Positions 51,274 to 60,741 of a DNA stretch of 64,000 bases are shown piece after piece. A model generated the notes under the pieces. It was not told the DNA's origin and did no database searches. It saw only the letters and a list, made by a program, of their open reading frames with translations. Location: positions 1 through 64,000 of the forward strand of contig URVM01000005.1 in NCBI GenBank assembly GCA_900551325.1, read 5' to 3'. Within the stretch, counting starts at the first letter, position 1. The number at the start of each line of letters is the position of its first letter. The position numbers and the translations under genes are program-made. This DNA is from an uncultured Eubacteriales bacterium. Lineage in GTDB: Bacteria > Bacillota > Clostridia > Lachnospirales > Cellulosilyticaceae.

Positions 51274-52341
51274 TTATACGATTAAATCTACACATTGTAA
51301 AATATCTTTTTCTTTAAAGTAGGCTTCTTCTTTTGGAATCCACTTATTGATAAAATGAACCAACTGCTCTGGTCCATTTCTTTTTAAAATGCGACTTATT
51401 TGCTCTTCATTTGAAATGGTTTTAAAAAGTTTTAAATCATATACGGATCTAAACTCTTCTCTCATACTATAACTTCCTTCGATGATGGTTAAAGGTGTAG
51501 GCGTTATTTGTATGTCCTCTCCATAAGCCATGTTCATACATTTAAATGGGCGATAGCTAAAGGGCATCCCACTTTTTAAGTTCTTAATAACTTCTTCTTC
51601 AAATCTTTCATAGTGCACATTCCCACCTACTTCTTCTAGTCTTTCTTTTGTTCTTAAGTCTGGTGGTAAAAAGAAATCATCCATATGAATGGTCGATGCT
51701 TCATAAAGCTTTGCGAGCAAACTGGCTAATGTGGTTTTTCCTGAACCACAAGGGCCATCTATAGCCACAATCACTTGCTTTTTATTTGTAAGCAGTGTTT
51801 CTATACGTGTACACACCTGTAAAAGTTCTATATATTTGCTAGCTATAACTCTATAACTTGGCTCATAATTTGCTTTAAAACGCTCACTATGACTTACACA
51901 AGGATAGCCTTTTTCCTTATAAGCTTCTATATAAGCTTTTACTTGTTCTAGATTAAAAGGAATCTCCTCATTCTCACTCATTTGAACCAATAGCTCTAAG
52001 TTGTGAAGGAAAGTTTCTTGACTGCCTTTAAAGTCATTTGCTGTTGTGACAAACATACAATTGATAATAGGTAACGCTTTCTCTTCTAATCCTTTTAGGT
52101 TCACCCGTACAAGTCCATTACCTATCTCTTCATATGTCATCTCTTTAGTTTCTAAGGGAATTATGTTCTCACCCATAACTTCTTTATATTCTTGTTTTAA
52201 CCTTTCCAAACTGCTCAAGGCATCTGTTACCAGATGCCCTGGGCCAAATGTATTTTGATAAATAAGCTTCACTAAATCTTGTAGTTCAAGTCTTGGATAT
52301 TTCTTAACTTGATCTATTATGTATCCTTTTAATGTTTTCAT
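51274..52341 (-). CDS. P-loop (uridine-kinase-like) kinase with N-terminal extension
   Basis: 355 residues. The C-terminal half (185-355) is a uridine-kinase-type domain: VIVAIDGPCGSGKTTLASLL, STIHMDDFFLPP and IIEGSYSMREEF. The N-terminal half (1-180; QNTFGPGHLVTDALSSLE) belongs to an uncharacterised family often fused to such kinases. Substrate unknown; a sugar or nucleoside is likely. It ends the run of sugar genes with 177 bases to the membrane gene. Confidence 0.75.
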   Translation of the reverse strand: MKTLKGYIIDQVKKYPRLELQDLVKLIYQNTFGPGHLVTDALSSLERLKQEYKEVMGENIIPLETKEMTYEEIGNGLVRVNLKGLEEKALPIINCMFVTTANDFKGSQETFLHNLELLVQMSENEEIPFNLEQVKAYIEAYKEKGYPCVSHSERFKANYEPSYRVIASKYIELLQVCTRIETLLTNKKQVIVAIDGPCGSGKTTLASLLAKLYEASTIHMDDFFLPPDLRTKERLEEVGGNVHYERFEEEVIKNLKSGMPFSYRPFKCMNMAYGEDIQITPTPLTIIEGSYSMREEFRSVYDLKLFKTISNEEQISRILKRNGPEQLVHFINKWIPKEEAYFKEKDILQCVDLIV

Positions 52342-52518
52342 CCTAGGTGCTTACTTCCTTTCTAATATGAGATAAATAACCTTATTTTCCAAAATGCTAA
52401 CTAAAACAGAAGCTAAATTTTAAACTATAATATATTTTTCACCACTATAACTTATAGTCTAAACATTGTCAATCTATTACTCTTTTGGTTACTTTATCAT
52501 CAATATAAAAAGGTAGGT

Positions 52519-53172
52519 CTACCCTTCCAAGTAGGGCGTAAGCTTTCTTCCCATCCAAGCTGTAACAGGCCCTATAAAGCATACACAGAGTAAGGTAACA
52601 ACCCCTACTGTTCCACCTAATAAATACCCTAGGAAAAGGAAAGTGAAATCCCACACCATCCTTACATTTCTAAATGATGCTTTTTTAAAAATGCTAGTTA
52701 TGATAAATGGTATACCATCATAAGGTGAAACCCCTAATTCTACAACCATATATAAGGCCACACCTATTACAAAGATAATCATTGTAGGTAATAATATCCA
52801 CACCCTTGTCACTATATTGTCCCAAAAAGTTGATGGAATAAATGAATCTAGCAAATAAGTACCAAAGTCAGTGACATAGCCTAGACACACCATATTACCG
52901 ATTGTTCCAAAGCCTATCATTTCTTTATTAAAATATATAACTACTACAAACATAATAAGCTGTACTAATAGATGGCAAGTTCCATAACTCATATGTAATT
53001 GCTTAGATAAGCCTAATACAAAACATGCATATGGGTCTATTCCTAGCTTTAACTTCATTAAAACAGATAATGCTGCTCCCATCATTATAATACCTATGAT
53101 CATTGCTAACATACGAAGTTTAAATTGAGGGGGACGCTTAAACATTCCTATTACTTCTTTCATACTTACCAT
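52519..53172 (-). CDS. YczE/YyaS-type membrane protein
   Basis: 217 residues with about five or six TM helices (LAMIIGIIMMGAALSVLMKL, LVQLIMFVVVIYFN, TMIIFVIGVALYMVVELG, GYLLGGTVGVVTLLCVCFIG). LGIDPYACFVLGLSK and LGVSPYDGIPFII are paired repeats characteristic of the YczE family. Function not established; perhaps a transporter. GGAGGGG lies before the ATG. It follows the GH127 gene past a hairpin. Confidence 0.75.
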   Translation of the reverse strand: MVSMKEVIGMFKRPPQFKLRMLAMIIGIIMMGAALSVLMKLKLGIDPYACFVLGLSKQLHMSYGTCHLLVQLIMFVVVIYFNKEMIGFGTIGNMVCLGYVTDFGTYLLDSFIPSTFWDNIVTRVWILLPTMIIFVIGVALYMVVELGVSPYDGIPFIITSIFKKASFRNVRMVWDFTFLFLGYLLGGTVGVVTLLCVCFIGPVTAWMGRKLTPYLEG

Positions 53173-53190
53173 TAAAACCCCTCCTCAAAT

Positions 53191-53219
53191 GGTAGGGTGT
53201 ACTTTAAGTACACCCTACC
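53191..53219. terminator. Hairpin between GH127 and YczE genes
   Basis: GGTAGGGTGTACTT and AAGTACACCCTACC, perfect 14-bp stem with a one-base centre. No poly-T follows, so it may protect the mRNA end or lower read-through. Confidence 0.55.
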
Positions 53220-53238
53220 CTCATTATTTATTATTTCT

Positions 53239-55521
53239 TTACTTCACTAATGTACGTATTTCAAGTATTTTCCCTACTAGTGTATTAAATGTTTTATTGG
53301 TAAATTTTATTTCAACTTCCGTTTCTCTCTTATGGTTTACTTCTAAATTCTCAAGGACTGCTTCTGGAATGGTATATGTTTTATCTACCATTTCACTTCG
53401 ACCTGTAGCCTCTAGCTTTTCTTCTATAAAATGTACCCCATTAACTTCTATATTAAAGTTTCTAAATAAGGGTTCATCTAGTCCATAATAAGATATATTG
53501 AGTAGGTTCATTTTTCCCTTTTGAACTTTAAGGGTATAACTTATAAAGCCGTCTTCTCCCTTTGCCTCTCTAAAGCTTTTATCAACTTCTGCTAAATAAC
53601 CTGTATAAGTATGCTTTCCTCTAAAATCATGTTCTATTTCAGATTGCTGATTCCCTAGTTTGACTAAATCTAGCGTATATTGATTCAAAACTTCTTCTCT
53701 TGTTTGATCAGCGTTTAACTGTTTTGTATACTCTTCTTCATTTAATTTCATCCAATATAGACTATATCTTTCATGATGTAGGTCATAAAAAGGTTTGAGT
53801 AAAATAGGCTTATTCATTGGTCTTACAATCTTCTTTATTTCAAATGTTAGACCTTCTTTATGTGTAATCCATTGTATAATCTTTGAATCTTCTGTTACTA
53901 AAACAGGGACTTTTATAGCTGGGTGATTCATGAGGCATGTATGATCTGCTACAATATCTGTTTCTGGAAAATTTTCTTTTCCTAGCATACCTGCTAAAAC
54001 TAAGGGACCATACATAATCGCTACTTTATGCGGATCATCCTTAGACACATATTCATGTAACCCCATAGGCAGCATCATTTCTATTTGATCACCCTGTTTC
54101 CAATTTCCCTCTATAGTTAAATAACCTTGTTGTTTACATGTATAAAGTTGCTCTCCTACTTTTACTACAACTTCTTTGTCTCTCCAGTAAGGTACTCTTA
54201 TCTTTAAAGTTAATTTTTCTCCTTTTGCTTCTTGAAAGTATAATCTTACTTTCTCCGATTCAGGAAAAGAAGTATCTTGAACAAGTACGATACCTTTATC
54301 TTTCATATTCAAAGTTGAGGCTACAAATAAATTAACGTATAGCACTTCTTTATCTCTAAAGTAAATTTGTCTTGTATACCGTCCTGGATTTTCCATGCCT
54401 GTTCCTGTACAACACCAAAAAGACTGAGTATCTGTTCCATACACTTTAAAATGCCCTGGATAAGTGGAAACAAAATAAGTTTTAGCCCCTGTATTGGGGT
54501 CTTGTGAAGCCAAAATATGATTGTACAAAGCACGTTCATAATAATCTATATACTTACTTTCTCTTGTCCAATCAAATAAATATTCTGCAAGCTTCATCAT
54601 ATTGTACGTATTACATGTTTCTGCTGTATCTTTTGCAAGTAACTCTGTACCTGCTGGACCAAAATGCTCAGAGTTAGAGTTTCCTCCTATTACAAAGGAA
54701 CGCTCCTCTACAACTGTATCAAAGAAAAACTTCACTGCATTTTGATAATATGTATCCCCTGTTATCTCATATAATTTTGCCACACCAATGACTTTAGGAA
54801 TTTGTGTATTGGCATGTTTACCTTGAAGGTCATCTTGATTATGCGCTAATGGATCTATAATAAGTTCATGGGTAAATCTTTTAGCAAGATATAAATAATG
54901 TTCATTTTTTGTAATTTCGTATAGCTGTGCCATGACTTCATTCATTCCACCATGTTCACTTATTAACATGTGCTGAAAAGCTTCATCTGTCATGTTTTTA
55001 CTGCTTTCATACACCCAATCTGCTAACTTTAATACTACATCTAATGCTTTCTTGTTTTCTCCTAATAGATAAGCATCTATTAATCCTGCATAAATTTTAT
55101 GTACCGAATACCAAGGCACCCAATAACCATTTAAACTAAAGTGTTCTACTTCAAAATCTCCCGTAAAAGCTTTTTTAAAAATATGGCTTGGTACGCCACC
55201 TACATAACCATCTGCTCCTTGTATAGAGGCTATTTCATCTACAATATAATCCATTCGCCTCTTCATCTCTTGGTCATTAGTTGCAGCATACATAGTGGCA
55301 ACAGCTGATAAATAATGTCCCACTGAGTGCCCTTTTATCTCACGACTTTCCCATCCTTCATATGTGGGTTGTTTAGGCCTTTGCCCCATCCCTTCATATA
55401 TTGGGGCTAACAATCTATCACAATCTAATCTTAGTAAATACCCTTTACCTATCTCTTGAGATTTTCCTAGTAATTTTTCAGAGTCTAATCTTACATCCCT
55501 TGCCTTAATTATATTCCCCAT
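53239..55521 (-). CDS. GH127-type beta-L-arabinofuranosidase
   Basis: 760 residues. The family core is complete: EGWESREIKGHSVGHYLSA, HGGMNEVMAQLY, then the zinc and catalytic set Glu301 and Cys303 (AKDTAETCNTYNMM) and Cys370-Cys371 (SFWCCTGTGMEN). In characterised GH127, Glu and three Cys bind zinc and one Cys is the nucleophile. The C-terminal part is the beta-sandwich. No signal peptide, so it acts on imported oligosaccharides, in line with the importer upstream. GH146 or another DUF1680 specificity is possible. Confidence 0.85.
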   Translation of the reverse strand: MGNIIKARDVRLDSEKLLGKSQEIGKGYLLRLDCDRLLAPIYEGMGQRPKQPTYEGWESREIKGHSVGHYLSAVATMYAATNDQEMKRRMDYIVDEIASIQGADGYVGGVPSHIFKKAFTGDFEVEHFSLNGYWVPWYSVHKIYAGLIDAYLLGENKKALDVVLKLADWVYESSKNMTDEAFQHMLISEHGGMNEVMAQLYEITKNEHYLYLAKRFTHELIIDPLAHNQDDLQGKHANTQIPKVIGVAKLYEITGDTYYQNAVKFFFDTVVEERSFVIGGNSNSEHFGPAGTELLAKDTAETCNTYNMMKLAEYLFDWTRESKYIDYYERALYNHILASQDPNTGAKTYFVSTYPGHFKVYGTDTQSFWCCTGTGMENPGRYTRQIYFRDKEVLYVNLFVASTLNMKDKGIVLVQDTSFPESEKVRLYFQEAKGEKLTLKIRVPYWRDKEVVVKVGEQLYTCKQQGYLTIEGNWKQGDQIEMMLPMGLHEYVSKDDPHKVAIMYGPLVLAGMLGKENFPETDIVADHTCLMNHPAIKVPVLVTEDSKIIQWITHKEGLTFEIKKIVRPMNKPILLKPFYDLHHERYSLYWMKLNEEEYTKQLNADQTREEVLNQYTLDLVKLGNQQSEIEHDFRGKHTYTGYLAEVDKSFREAKGEDGFISYTLKVQKGKMNLLNISYYGLDEPLFRNFNIEVNGVHFIEEKLEATGRSEMVDKTYTIPEAVLENLEVNHKRETEVEIKFTNKTFNTLVGKILEIRTLVK

Positions 55522-55701
55522 TCATTTTCCCTTTCTTTGTATTGATGTATTAATGCTTAAATGGATTTCTGTTTATTGTTTACTCTATTTGTTTACCGCA
55601 TTTCGTATTTGTTTACTTGTTCTGTTTACCTCTTATTGATTAATCTAACATACATTTCACAAAAACACAATTCTGATTTTTATATTTTTCTTTATTTTAT
55701 A

Positions 55702-55756
55702 AAATAATAAAAAGTGCTATAAAACCAGACTTTACATACTAGCTCCATAGCACTAT
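55702..55756 (-). terminator. Terminator after the ABC permease operon
   Basis: On the minus strand ATAGTGCTAT pairs with ATAGCACT across a long loop, followed by TTTTTATTATTTT. It lies between the last permease and GH127. Confidence 0.55.
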
Positions 55757-55805
55757 ACCCTTTATCCTTACTTATAAAATACCTACAATAAGATATCTTC
55801 TTTTT

Positions 55806-56828
55806 CTATTGTTTCTTCAATTTCAACTTGGCAAATATACTTTGTAAAACAATAAAGAAGCATAAAAGTGCAGCAATAACAATCTTAGTCCACCAAGATG
55901 AAAGTGTACCTTGGAAAGTAATAATGGATTCAATGGTTCCTTTAATTAAAACACCAAATAGACTTCCTATAACATTTCCTACACCACCTGTTAAGAGGGT
56001 TCCACCGATAACCGCTGAAGCAATAGCTTCCATTTCAAATCCACGTGCCTGTTCCACGAATCCCCCGCAAGAGTTAAGCGCAAATACAAAGCCTGCAAGT
56101 CCTGCTAAGAAACCATTTAATACATATACTTTTAACTTGGTCTTACGTACATTGAGTCCCATTAAAAGAGCTGATTGCTCGTTCCCACCTACTGCATAGA
56201 TTGATCTTCCAAATGGTGTAAACTTTAATACAATAAAAGCAATGACAAGAATAACAATGGCAATTACCACACTCGGATAAACATAGGGGTAAACTAAATT
56301 CCCTTTTTTATTAACCGTTGCTAAAAAGGGTAGATAAATTTTTGAATTCGCCATCTTTAAGAAATTCTCATTGGTAATACTAATCATATCTGAACTAATA
56401 ACTGCTGTCATACCTCTTGCAAAGAACATACCTGCTAAAGTGACAATAAAAGGTTGTATTTTAAGATAGGCTACAAAGAAACCTTGTATCAGACCGAAGA
56501 TAGCCCCTACTACTAGAACAATAATAATACTCACAGTAGGTGACATGCCTTGTTTTTCCATCATCCAAGCAAGCATCATACAGGTCATTCCGATAACTGA
56601 CCCTATAGAAATATCAATACCTCCTGTAATAAGTACCATAGTCATCCCAACAGCTGCAACAATAAGGCTGGCATTATTAATAAATAAGTTAAAGAACACT
56701 TGTGGCTTACCAAAATTCTTGTTATTAAAGATGATAACACCTACAATGTACAATGCAATAAAGAGTACAATGGTAATGAGTAATAAAAAGCTATTGCCAT
56801 CTAAACGTTCTCTTATCTTCTTAATCAT
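55806..56828 (-). CDS. ABC sugar permease (YjfF/RbsC type)
   Basis: 340 residues, about 9-10 TM helices. GMTMVLITGGIDISIGSVIG and AIASAVIGGTLLTGGVGNVI are the conserved signatures of BPD_transp_2 permeases, and GLNVRKTKLKVYVLNGFLAG is the cytoplasmic loop that contacts the ATPase. Its ATG overlaps the stop of the other permease (ATGA). Two different permeases in one operon are the hallmark of the YtfQRT-YjfF galactofuranose importer. Confidence 0.9.
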   Translation of the reverse strand: MIKKIRERLDGNSFLLLITIVLFIALYIVGVIIFNNKNFGKPQVFFNLFINNASLIVAAVGMTMVLITGGIDISIGSVIGMTCMMLAWMMEKQGMSPTVSIIIVLVVGAIFGLIQGFFVAYLKIQPFIVTLAGMFFARGMTAVISSDMISITNENFLKMANSKIYLPFLATVNKKGNLVYPYVYPSVVIAIVILVIAFIVLKFTPFGRSIYAVGGNEQSALLMGLNVRKTKLKVYVLNGFLAGLAGFVFALNSCGGFVEQARGFEMEAIASAVIGGTLLTGGVGNVIGSLFGVLIKGTIESIITFQGTLSSWWTKIVIAALLCFFIVLQSIFAKLKLKKQ

Positions 56829-57880
56829 TGTTCCACCTGCCCTTCAACACACTTTATACTCCACTTATTTTGAATACGTTTCATAAATTTCTTAAATTCT
56901 TGTGACTGTAACATAACAATAAGAATAACAACAATGGCCTTATAAACTGGTAATTGATCCGCTGTAACCTTCATAGCATATAAAGAAGTTGTAAGGGCTT
57001 GAATGGTAATGGCACCGATGACACTTCCTGTTATGGAAAATTTCCCGCCCCCTAAACTATTTCCACCAAGAGCCACTGCTAAAATGGCATCTAACTCAAT
57101 ATTTAATCCTGCATTGTTGGCATCAATGGAATAAATACGTGAAGTAATAATAAGTCCTGCAATCCCTGCACAAAGCCCACAAAATACATAGGACATAAAT
57201 TGGATAACTGTGGCATTAAGTCCTACAAGTTTGGCTGATTTGGCATTAATCCCTACTGATTGAATATAAAGTCCAAGTGCAGTATGCTTTAAAATCAAAC
57301 TTGTCACAACAACAACGAGAACTGCTATAAAAATAGGCGTTGGAATAGGAACATTAGGTAAGAAAGCACCTAGTCTTTTAAATGCATCCACTTTTACATA
57401 GAGAATATTCCCACCTGTAATAAGCTGTGCAATACCACGACCTGCAGTAAACAATATAAGGGTAGCGACCATAGGTTGGATTTTCATTTTGGCTACTAAA
57501 AAGCCATTCCATGCACCACAAAGTGCACCTGTTAATATAGCAAGCACAACACCCACAATATAAGGTGCTTGATAAGTGTCTCCTGTACCTAGTACAAAGA
57601 TACAAACTGCTCCAGAAAAAGCACTTACAGCCCCTACAGAAATATCTGTTCCTCCTGACGCTGCAACAACTAATGTCATCCCAACAGCAAGGATAATCAG
57701 TTCACTTGAACGATTTAGAACATCTATCAAATAACCATAGAGCACACCATTTTGCAAACTAATATTAAAAAAGCTAGGTGTCTTAATCAAGTTAAATAAA
57801 AGGACAATAAATAAACATATTAATGGCCAAAACAAATGATACTTGGTTATTTTTTTTATACTTTCTTGAACCTTACTCAT
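56825..57880 (-). CDS. ABC sugar permease (YtfT type)
   Basis: 351 residues from the ATG at 57880, eight bases after AGGAGG. GMTLVVAASGGTDISVGAVS and LDAILAVALGGNSLGGGKFS are the BPD_transp_2 signatures; the DISVG segment and GLNATVIQFMSYVFCGLCAG match the YtfT side. It overlaps the ATPase gene by eight bases and the next permease by four, so all three are coupled. Confidence 0.9.
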   Translation of the reverse strand: MSKVQESIKKITKYHLFWPLICLFIVLLFNLIKTPSFFNISLQNGVLYGYLIDVLNRSSELIILAVGMTLVVAASGGTDISVGAVSAFSGAVCIFVLGTGDTYQAPYIVGVVLAILTGALCGAWNGFLVAKMKIQPMVATLILFTAGRGIAQLITGGNILYVKVDAFKRLGAFLPNVPIPTPIFIAVLVVVVTSLILKHTALGLYIQSVGINAKSAKLVGLNATVIQFMSYVFCGLCAGIAGLIITSRIYSIDANNAGLNIELDAILAVALGGNSLGGGKFSITGSVIGAITIQALTTSLYAMKVTADQLPVYKAIVVILIVMLQSQEFKKFMKRIQNKWSIKCVEGQVEQ

Positions 57881-59402
57881 GAGTGTCACCTCCTGCAATT
57901 GCTTTCATAACATTCTCTTCTGAGAGTTCATATTCTTCTAACTCTCCTACTTTACGCCCATCTCTTAAAATCGCCATACGATTACAAGTACGAAGCATTT
58001 CTTCTATTTCAGATGAAATAAACATAACACTCATACCTTCACTTGCTAATCTCACAATAAGCTTTTGAATTTCTGTTTTCGTCCCAATATCTATTCCTCG
58101 TGTAGGTTCATCTAGAATTAAGAAATCTGGATGTGTTAAAAGCCAGCGCCCTAAAATAACTTTTTGTTGATTGCCTCCACTTAGCTGCTTTACAGGTGTT
58201 TCCCTATCAGCTGTCTTAATTTGTAAAAGGTCAATATATTCATCTGTAAAGATTTCTTGCTCTTTTCGACTAAGTAGATTAAAGACACCTCGTTTAGCTT
58301 GTAAAGCAATAATAATATTTTCACGTACAGATAAATCAGAAATAATACCTTCATCCTTTCTATTTTCTGGACAAAAAGCCATTCCTGCTTTCATGGCTTG
58401 AATAGGCATATGGGCATGAATTGGTTGTTGATGAACATGGAGTTCCCCTTCATCTGCCTTATCTGCACCATATAAGGTTCTTGCAAGCTCTGATCTACCA
58501 GAACCTAAAAGACCTGATAATCCAATAACTTCTCCTTTATGAACCATTAAGTCAAATGGTTGAATCTTACTTGTACATCCTAGATTTTTAGCTTCTATGA
58601 CAGCATCTTTTTTAGAATCCTTACTATAGCCAACTTGCTCCTTCTTAATACTTGCAAGATCATCAAAATCTTTACCCATCATTTTGGCAACAAGCTGTAC
58701 ACGTGGCAGCTCTTTTATTTCGTATGTGCCCACTAACATACCATTTCGAAGCACTGTAATACGGTCACATACTTCATAGACTTGCTCTAAAAAATGTGTT
58801 ACAAAAATAATCCCTACACCTTGCCCCCTAAGTCTGCGCATTACACTAAAAAGCTTTTTAACTTCTTGATCATCTAGACTAGCTGTAGGTTCATCTAAAA
58901 TCAATACTTTGCAAGATATATCTATAGCTCTTGCTATGGCTACCATCTGCCAAATAGCAACAGAGTAATTTTCCAAACTCTTCGTTACATCAATTTCAAT
59001 ATTTAAGTTTTTTAGAATCTCTCGTGCTTTTTCATGCATGGTCTTCCAATCAATACCACCCAACTTTCTAGGTGCTCTTCCAATAAAGATATTTTCTGAA
59101 ACAGATAAATTGGGACATAAGTTAACTTCTTGATATACTGTACTAATACCATTTTGCTGGGCTTCTTGTGGTGATTTATTAATGATGGCACCTTTAAATC
59201 CTTCAATATGAATTTCTCCTGTTTCAAACTCCTCTACACCAGTAAGAACTTTTATAAGTGTTGATTTACCTGCACCATTTTCCCCCATTAAGGCATGGAT
59301 TTCACCTACTTTAAGAGAAAAGTCAACATGAGAAAGTGCTAAAACCCCAGGGAAACTTTTGCTGATATTAGTCATGGTTAAAACATTTATTGGTTCTGAC
59401 AT
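57873..59402 (-). CDS. ABC sugar importer ATPase (YtfR/RbsA type)
   Basis: 509 residues from the ATG at 59402 (GGGGTGA upstream). Two ABC domains: the first has Walker A MGENGAGKSTLIK and Walker B ILDEPTASLDDQ; the second has the degenerate Walker A LSGLLGSGRSELART, signature QLSGGNQQKVILG and ILDEPTRGID, as usual for RbsA-type proteins. It powers import through the two permeases. Confidence 0.9.
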   Translation of the reverse strand: MSEPINVLTMTNISKSFPGVLALSHVDFSLKVGEIHALMGENGAGKSTLIKVLTGVEEFETGEIHIEGFKGAIINKSPQEAQQNGISTVYQEVNLCPNLSVSENIFIGRAPRKLGGIDWKTMHEKAREILKNLNIEIDVTKSLENYSVAIWQMVAIARAIDISCKVLILDEPTASLDDQEVKKLFSVMRRLRGQGVGIIFVTHFLEQVYEVCDRITVLRNGMLVGTYEIKELPRVQLVAKMMGKDFDDLASIKKEQVGYSKDSKKDAVIEAKNLGCTSKIQPFDLMVHKGEVIGLSGLLGSGRSELARTLYGADKADEGELHVHQQPIHAHMPIQAMKAGMAFCPENRKDEGIISDLSVRENIIIALQAKRGVFNLLSRKEQEIFTDEYIDLLQIKTADRETPVKQLSGGNQQKVILGRWLLTHPDFLILDEPTRGIDIGTKTEIQKLIVRLASEGMSVMFISSEIEEMLRTCNRMAILRDGRKVGELEEYELSEENVMKAIAGGDTHE

Positions 59403-59429
59403 CTTATTCACCCCTTCTAAAATTAGATA

Positions 59430-59482
59430 AAAAAAGTGTGAACAAGAACCTTTGATTGGTTCATGGTTCACACTTTTTTATT
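59430..59482 (-). terminator. Partial terminator between binding protein and ATPase genes
   Basis: On the minus strand AAAAAGTGTGAACCATGAACC pairs with GGTTCTTGTTCACACTTTTT plus extra T. Such a site lets the binding protein be made in excess over the membrane parts. Confidence 0.8.
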
Positions 59483-59490
59483 ATTTATTT

Positions 59491-60579
59491 TTAATAAGCA
59501 CGTTCTGGGAGAATCTCAGCTGCTGTATCTGCTGGATAAACACCTTCTTCTACATATTGAACTTTCTCTACTTGTTCACCATTCATAATCTTTTTAGCAA
59601 GTTCTGCTACACGTGGTCCATGAAGTGGATTACATTCAACTGAAACGTTCATTTCACCAGCAATCATAGATTCAAAAGCTGCTTTAACTGCATCAAAAGA
59701 TACAATAATAACATCTTGTGCTGGTTTTTTACCAACTGCTTTAAGGGCATCAATTGCACCAAAGGCCATATTATCATTTTGAGCAATTAAAATATCAATA
59801 CGCTCACCTGATTTAAGGAATGATTCCATAACTTCTTGACCTTTTGCTTGAGTAAATTCTCCTGTTTGTTCAAGCACTATTTTGTAGTTGTTAGTTTTTG
59901 CTAAACCATCACGTACACCTTTTGTACGACCGATTTCAGCAGAAGAACCTATAGTTCCTTGAAGTACAGCTACATTTAAGTCTTCACTTCCCCTACCTAA
60001 AGAATCCATATATCCTGTAAGCCATGTTACAGCATCAAGACCTTCTTGATAGAAGTCTGAACCTACCCAACATGTATAAAGTGAATCATCTGATACATCA
60101 ATCATTCTATCAACAATAATAACTGGAATTTCAGCATCTTTTGCTTCACCAAGTACTGTCTCCCAACCTGTTTCAGTAACTGGAGCAATAACGATTACAT
60201 CTACTTCTTGAGAAATAAAGTCACGAACAGCTTTAATTTGATTTTCTTGTTTTTGTTGAGCATCGGCAAAAATGAGATTAAACCCGTTTTCCTTTGTAAG
60301 TGTACCCTTCATAGATTCTGTATTGGCAACACGCCAGTCAGATTCAGCTCCTACTTGAGAAAAACCAATGGTAATTAAATCATCTGTTTGAGTTTCTTCT
60401 GTCTTAACTTCTTCCTTTTTAGTTTCTTCTTTTTTAGCTTCTTCTGTCTTTGTAGCTGTTTGAGTTGTTGATGTATCACCAGCACTATCGCTTGTTCCTG
60501 TTGGTGCACTACTACAACCTACTAATGAACCCATAAGCATTGTCATGCCTAACAAAATACTTATAAATTTCTTTTTCAT
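59491..60579 (-). CDS. Sugar-binding lipoprotein of the ABC importer (YtfQ type)
   Basis: 362 residues from the ATG at 60579. A signal peptide with lipobox LMGSLVGCSSA anchors it in the membrane. A Thr/Lys/Glu-rich linker (TQTATKTEEAKKEETKKEE) precedes a periplasmic-binding-protein fold of the ribose type: TIGFSQVGAESDWRVANTES, VIAPVTETGWETV, IVDRMID, QNDNMAFGAIDALKAVG. QVGAESDWR is the YtfQ pattern, which binds furanose sugars. Galactofuranose or arabinofuranose is inferred from this and the GH127 neighbour. Confidence 0.9.
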   Translation of the reverse strand: MKKKFISILLGMTMLMGSLVGCSSAPTGTSDSAGDTSTTQTATKTEEAKKEETKKEEVKTEETQTDDLITIGFSQVGAESDWRVANTESMKGTLTKENGFNLIFADAQQKQENQIKAVRDFISQEVDVIVIAPVTETGWETVLGEAKDAEIPVIIVDRMIDVSDDSLYTCWVGSDFYQEGLDAVTWLTGYMDSLGRGSEDLNVAVLQGTIGSSAEIGRTKGVRDGLAKTNNYKIVLEQTGEFTQAKGQEVMESFLKSGERIDILIAQNDNMAFGAIDALKAVGKKPAQDVIIVSFDAVKAAFESMIAGEMNVSVECNPLHGPRVAELAKKIMNGEQVEKVQYVEEGVYPADTAAEILPERAY

Positions 60580-60741
60580 CCTAAAATACCCCCTCAAATT
60601 TTTAATCACCTTTAATCACTTACTATAAGTTTATTATAAAAAGAAAGTAATTTTTTTAATACGGAGTATATTTTGATTTCATTTCATTTTTTTACGCACT
60701 TTTATGTGTAGTAGATTATTTTTGAATAAGAGTTTGTTTTT

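Noticed and set aside
55806..59402. Ribose importer RbsABC
   Set aside because: There are two distinct permeases and the binding protein shows the QVGAESDWR pattern, which fit YtfQRT/YjfF better than ribose; exact sugar remains open.
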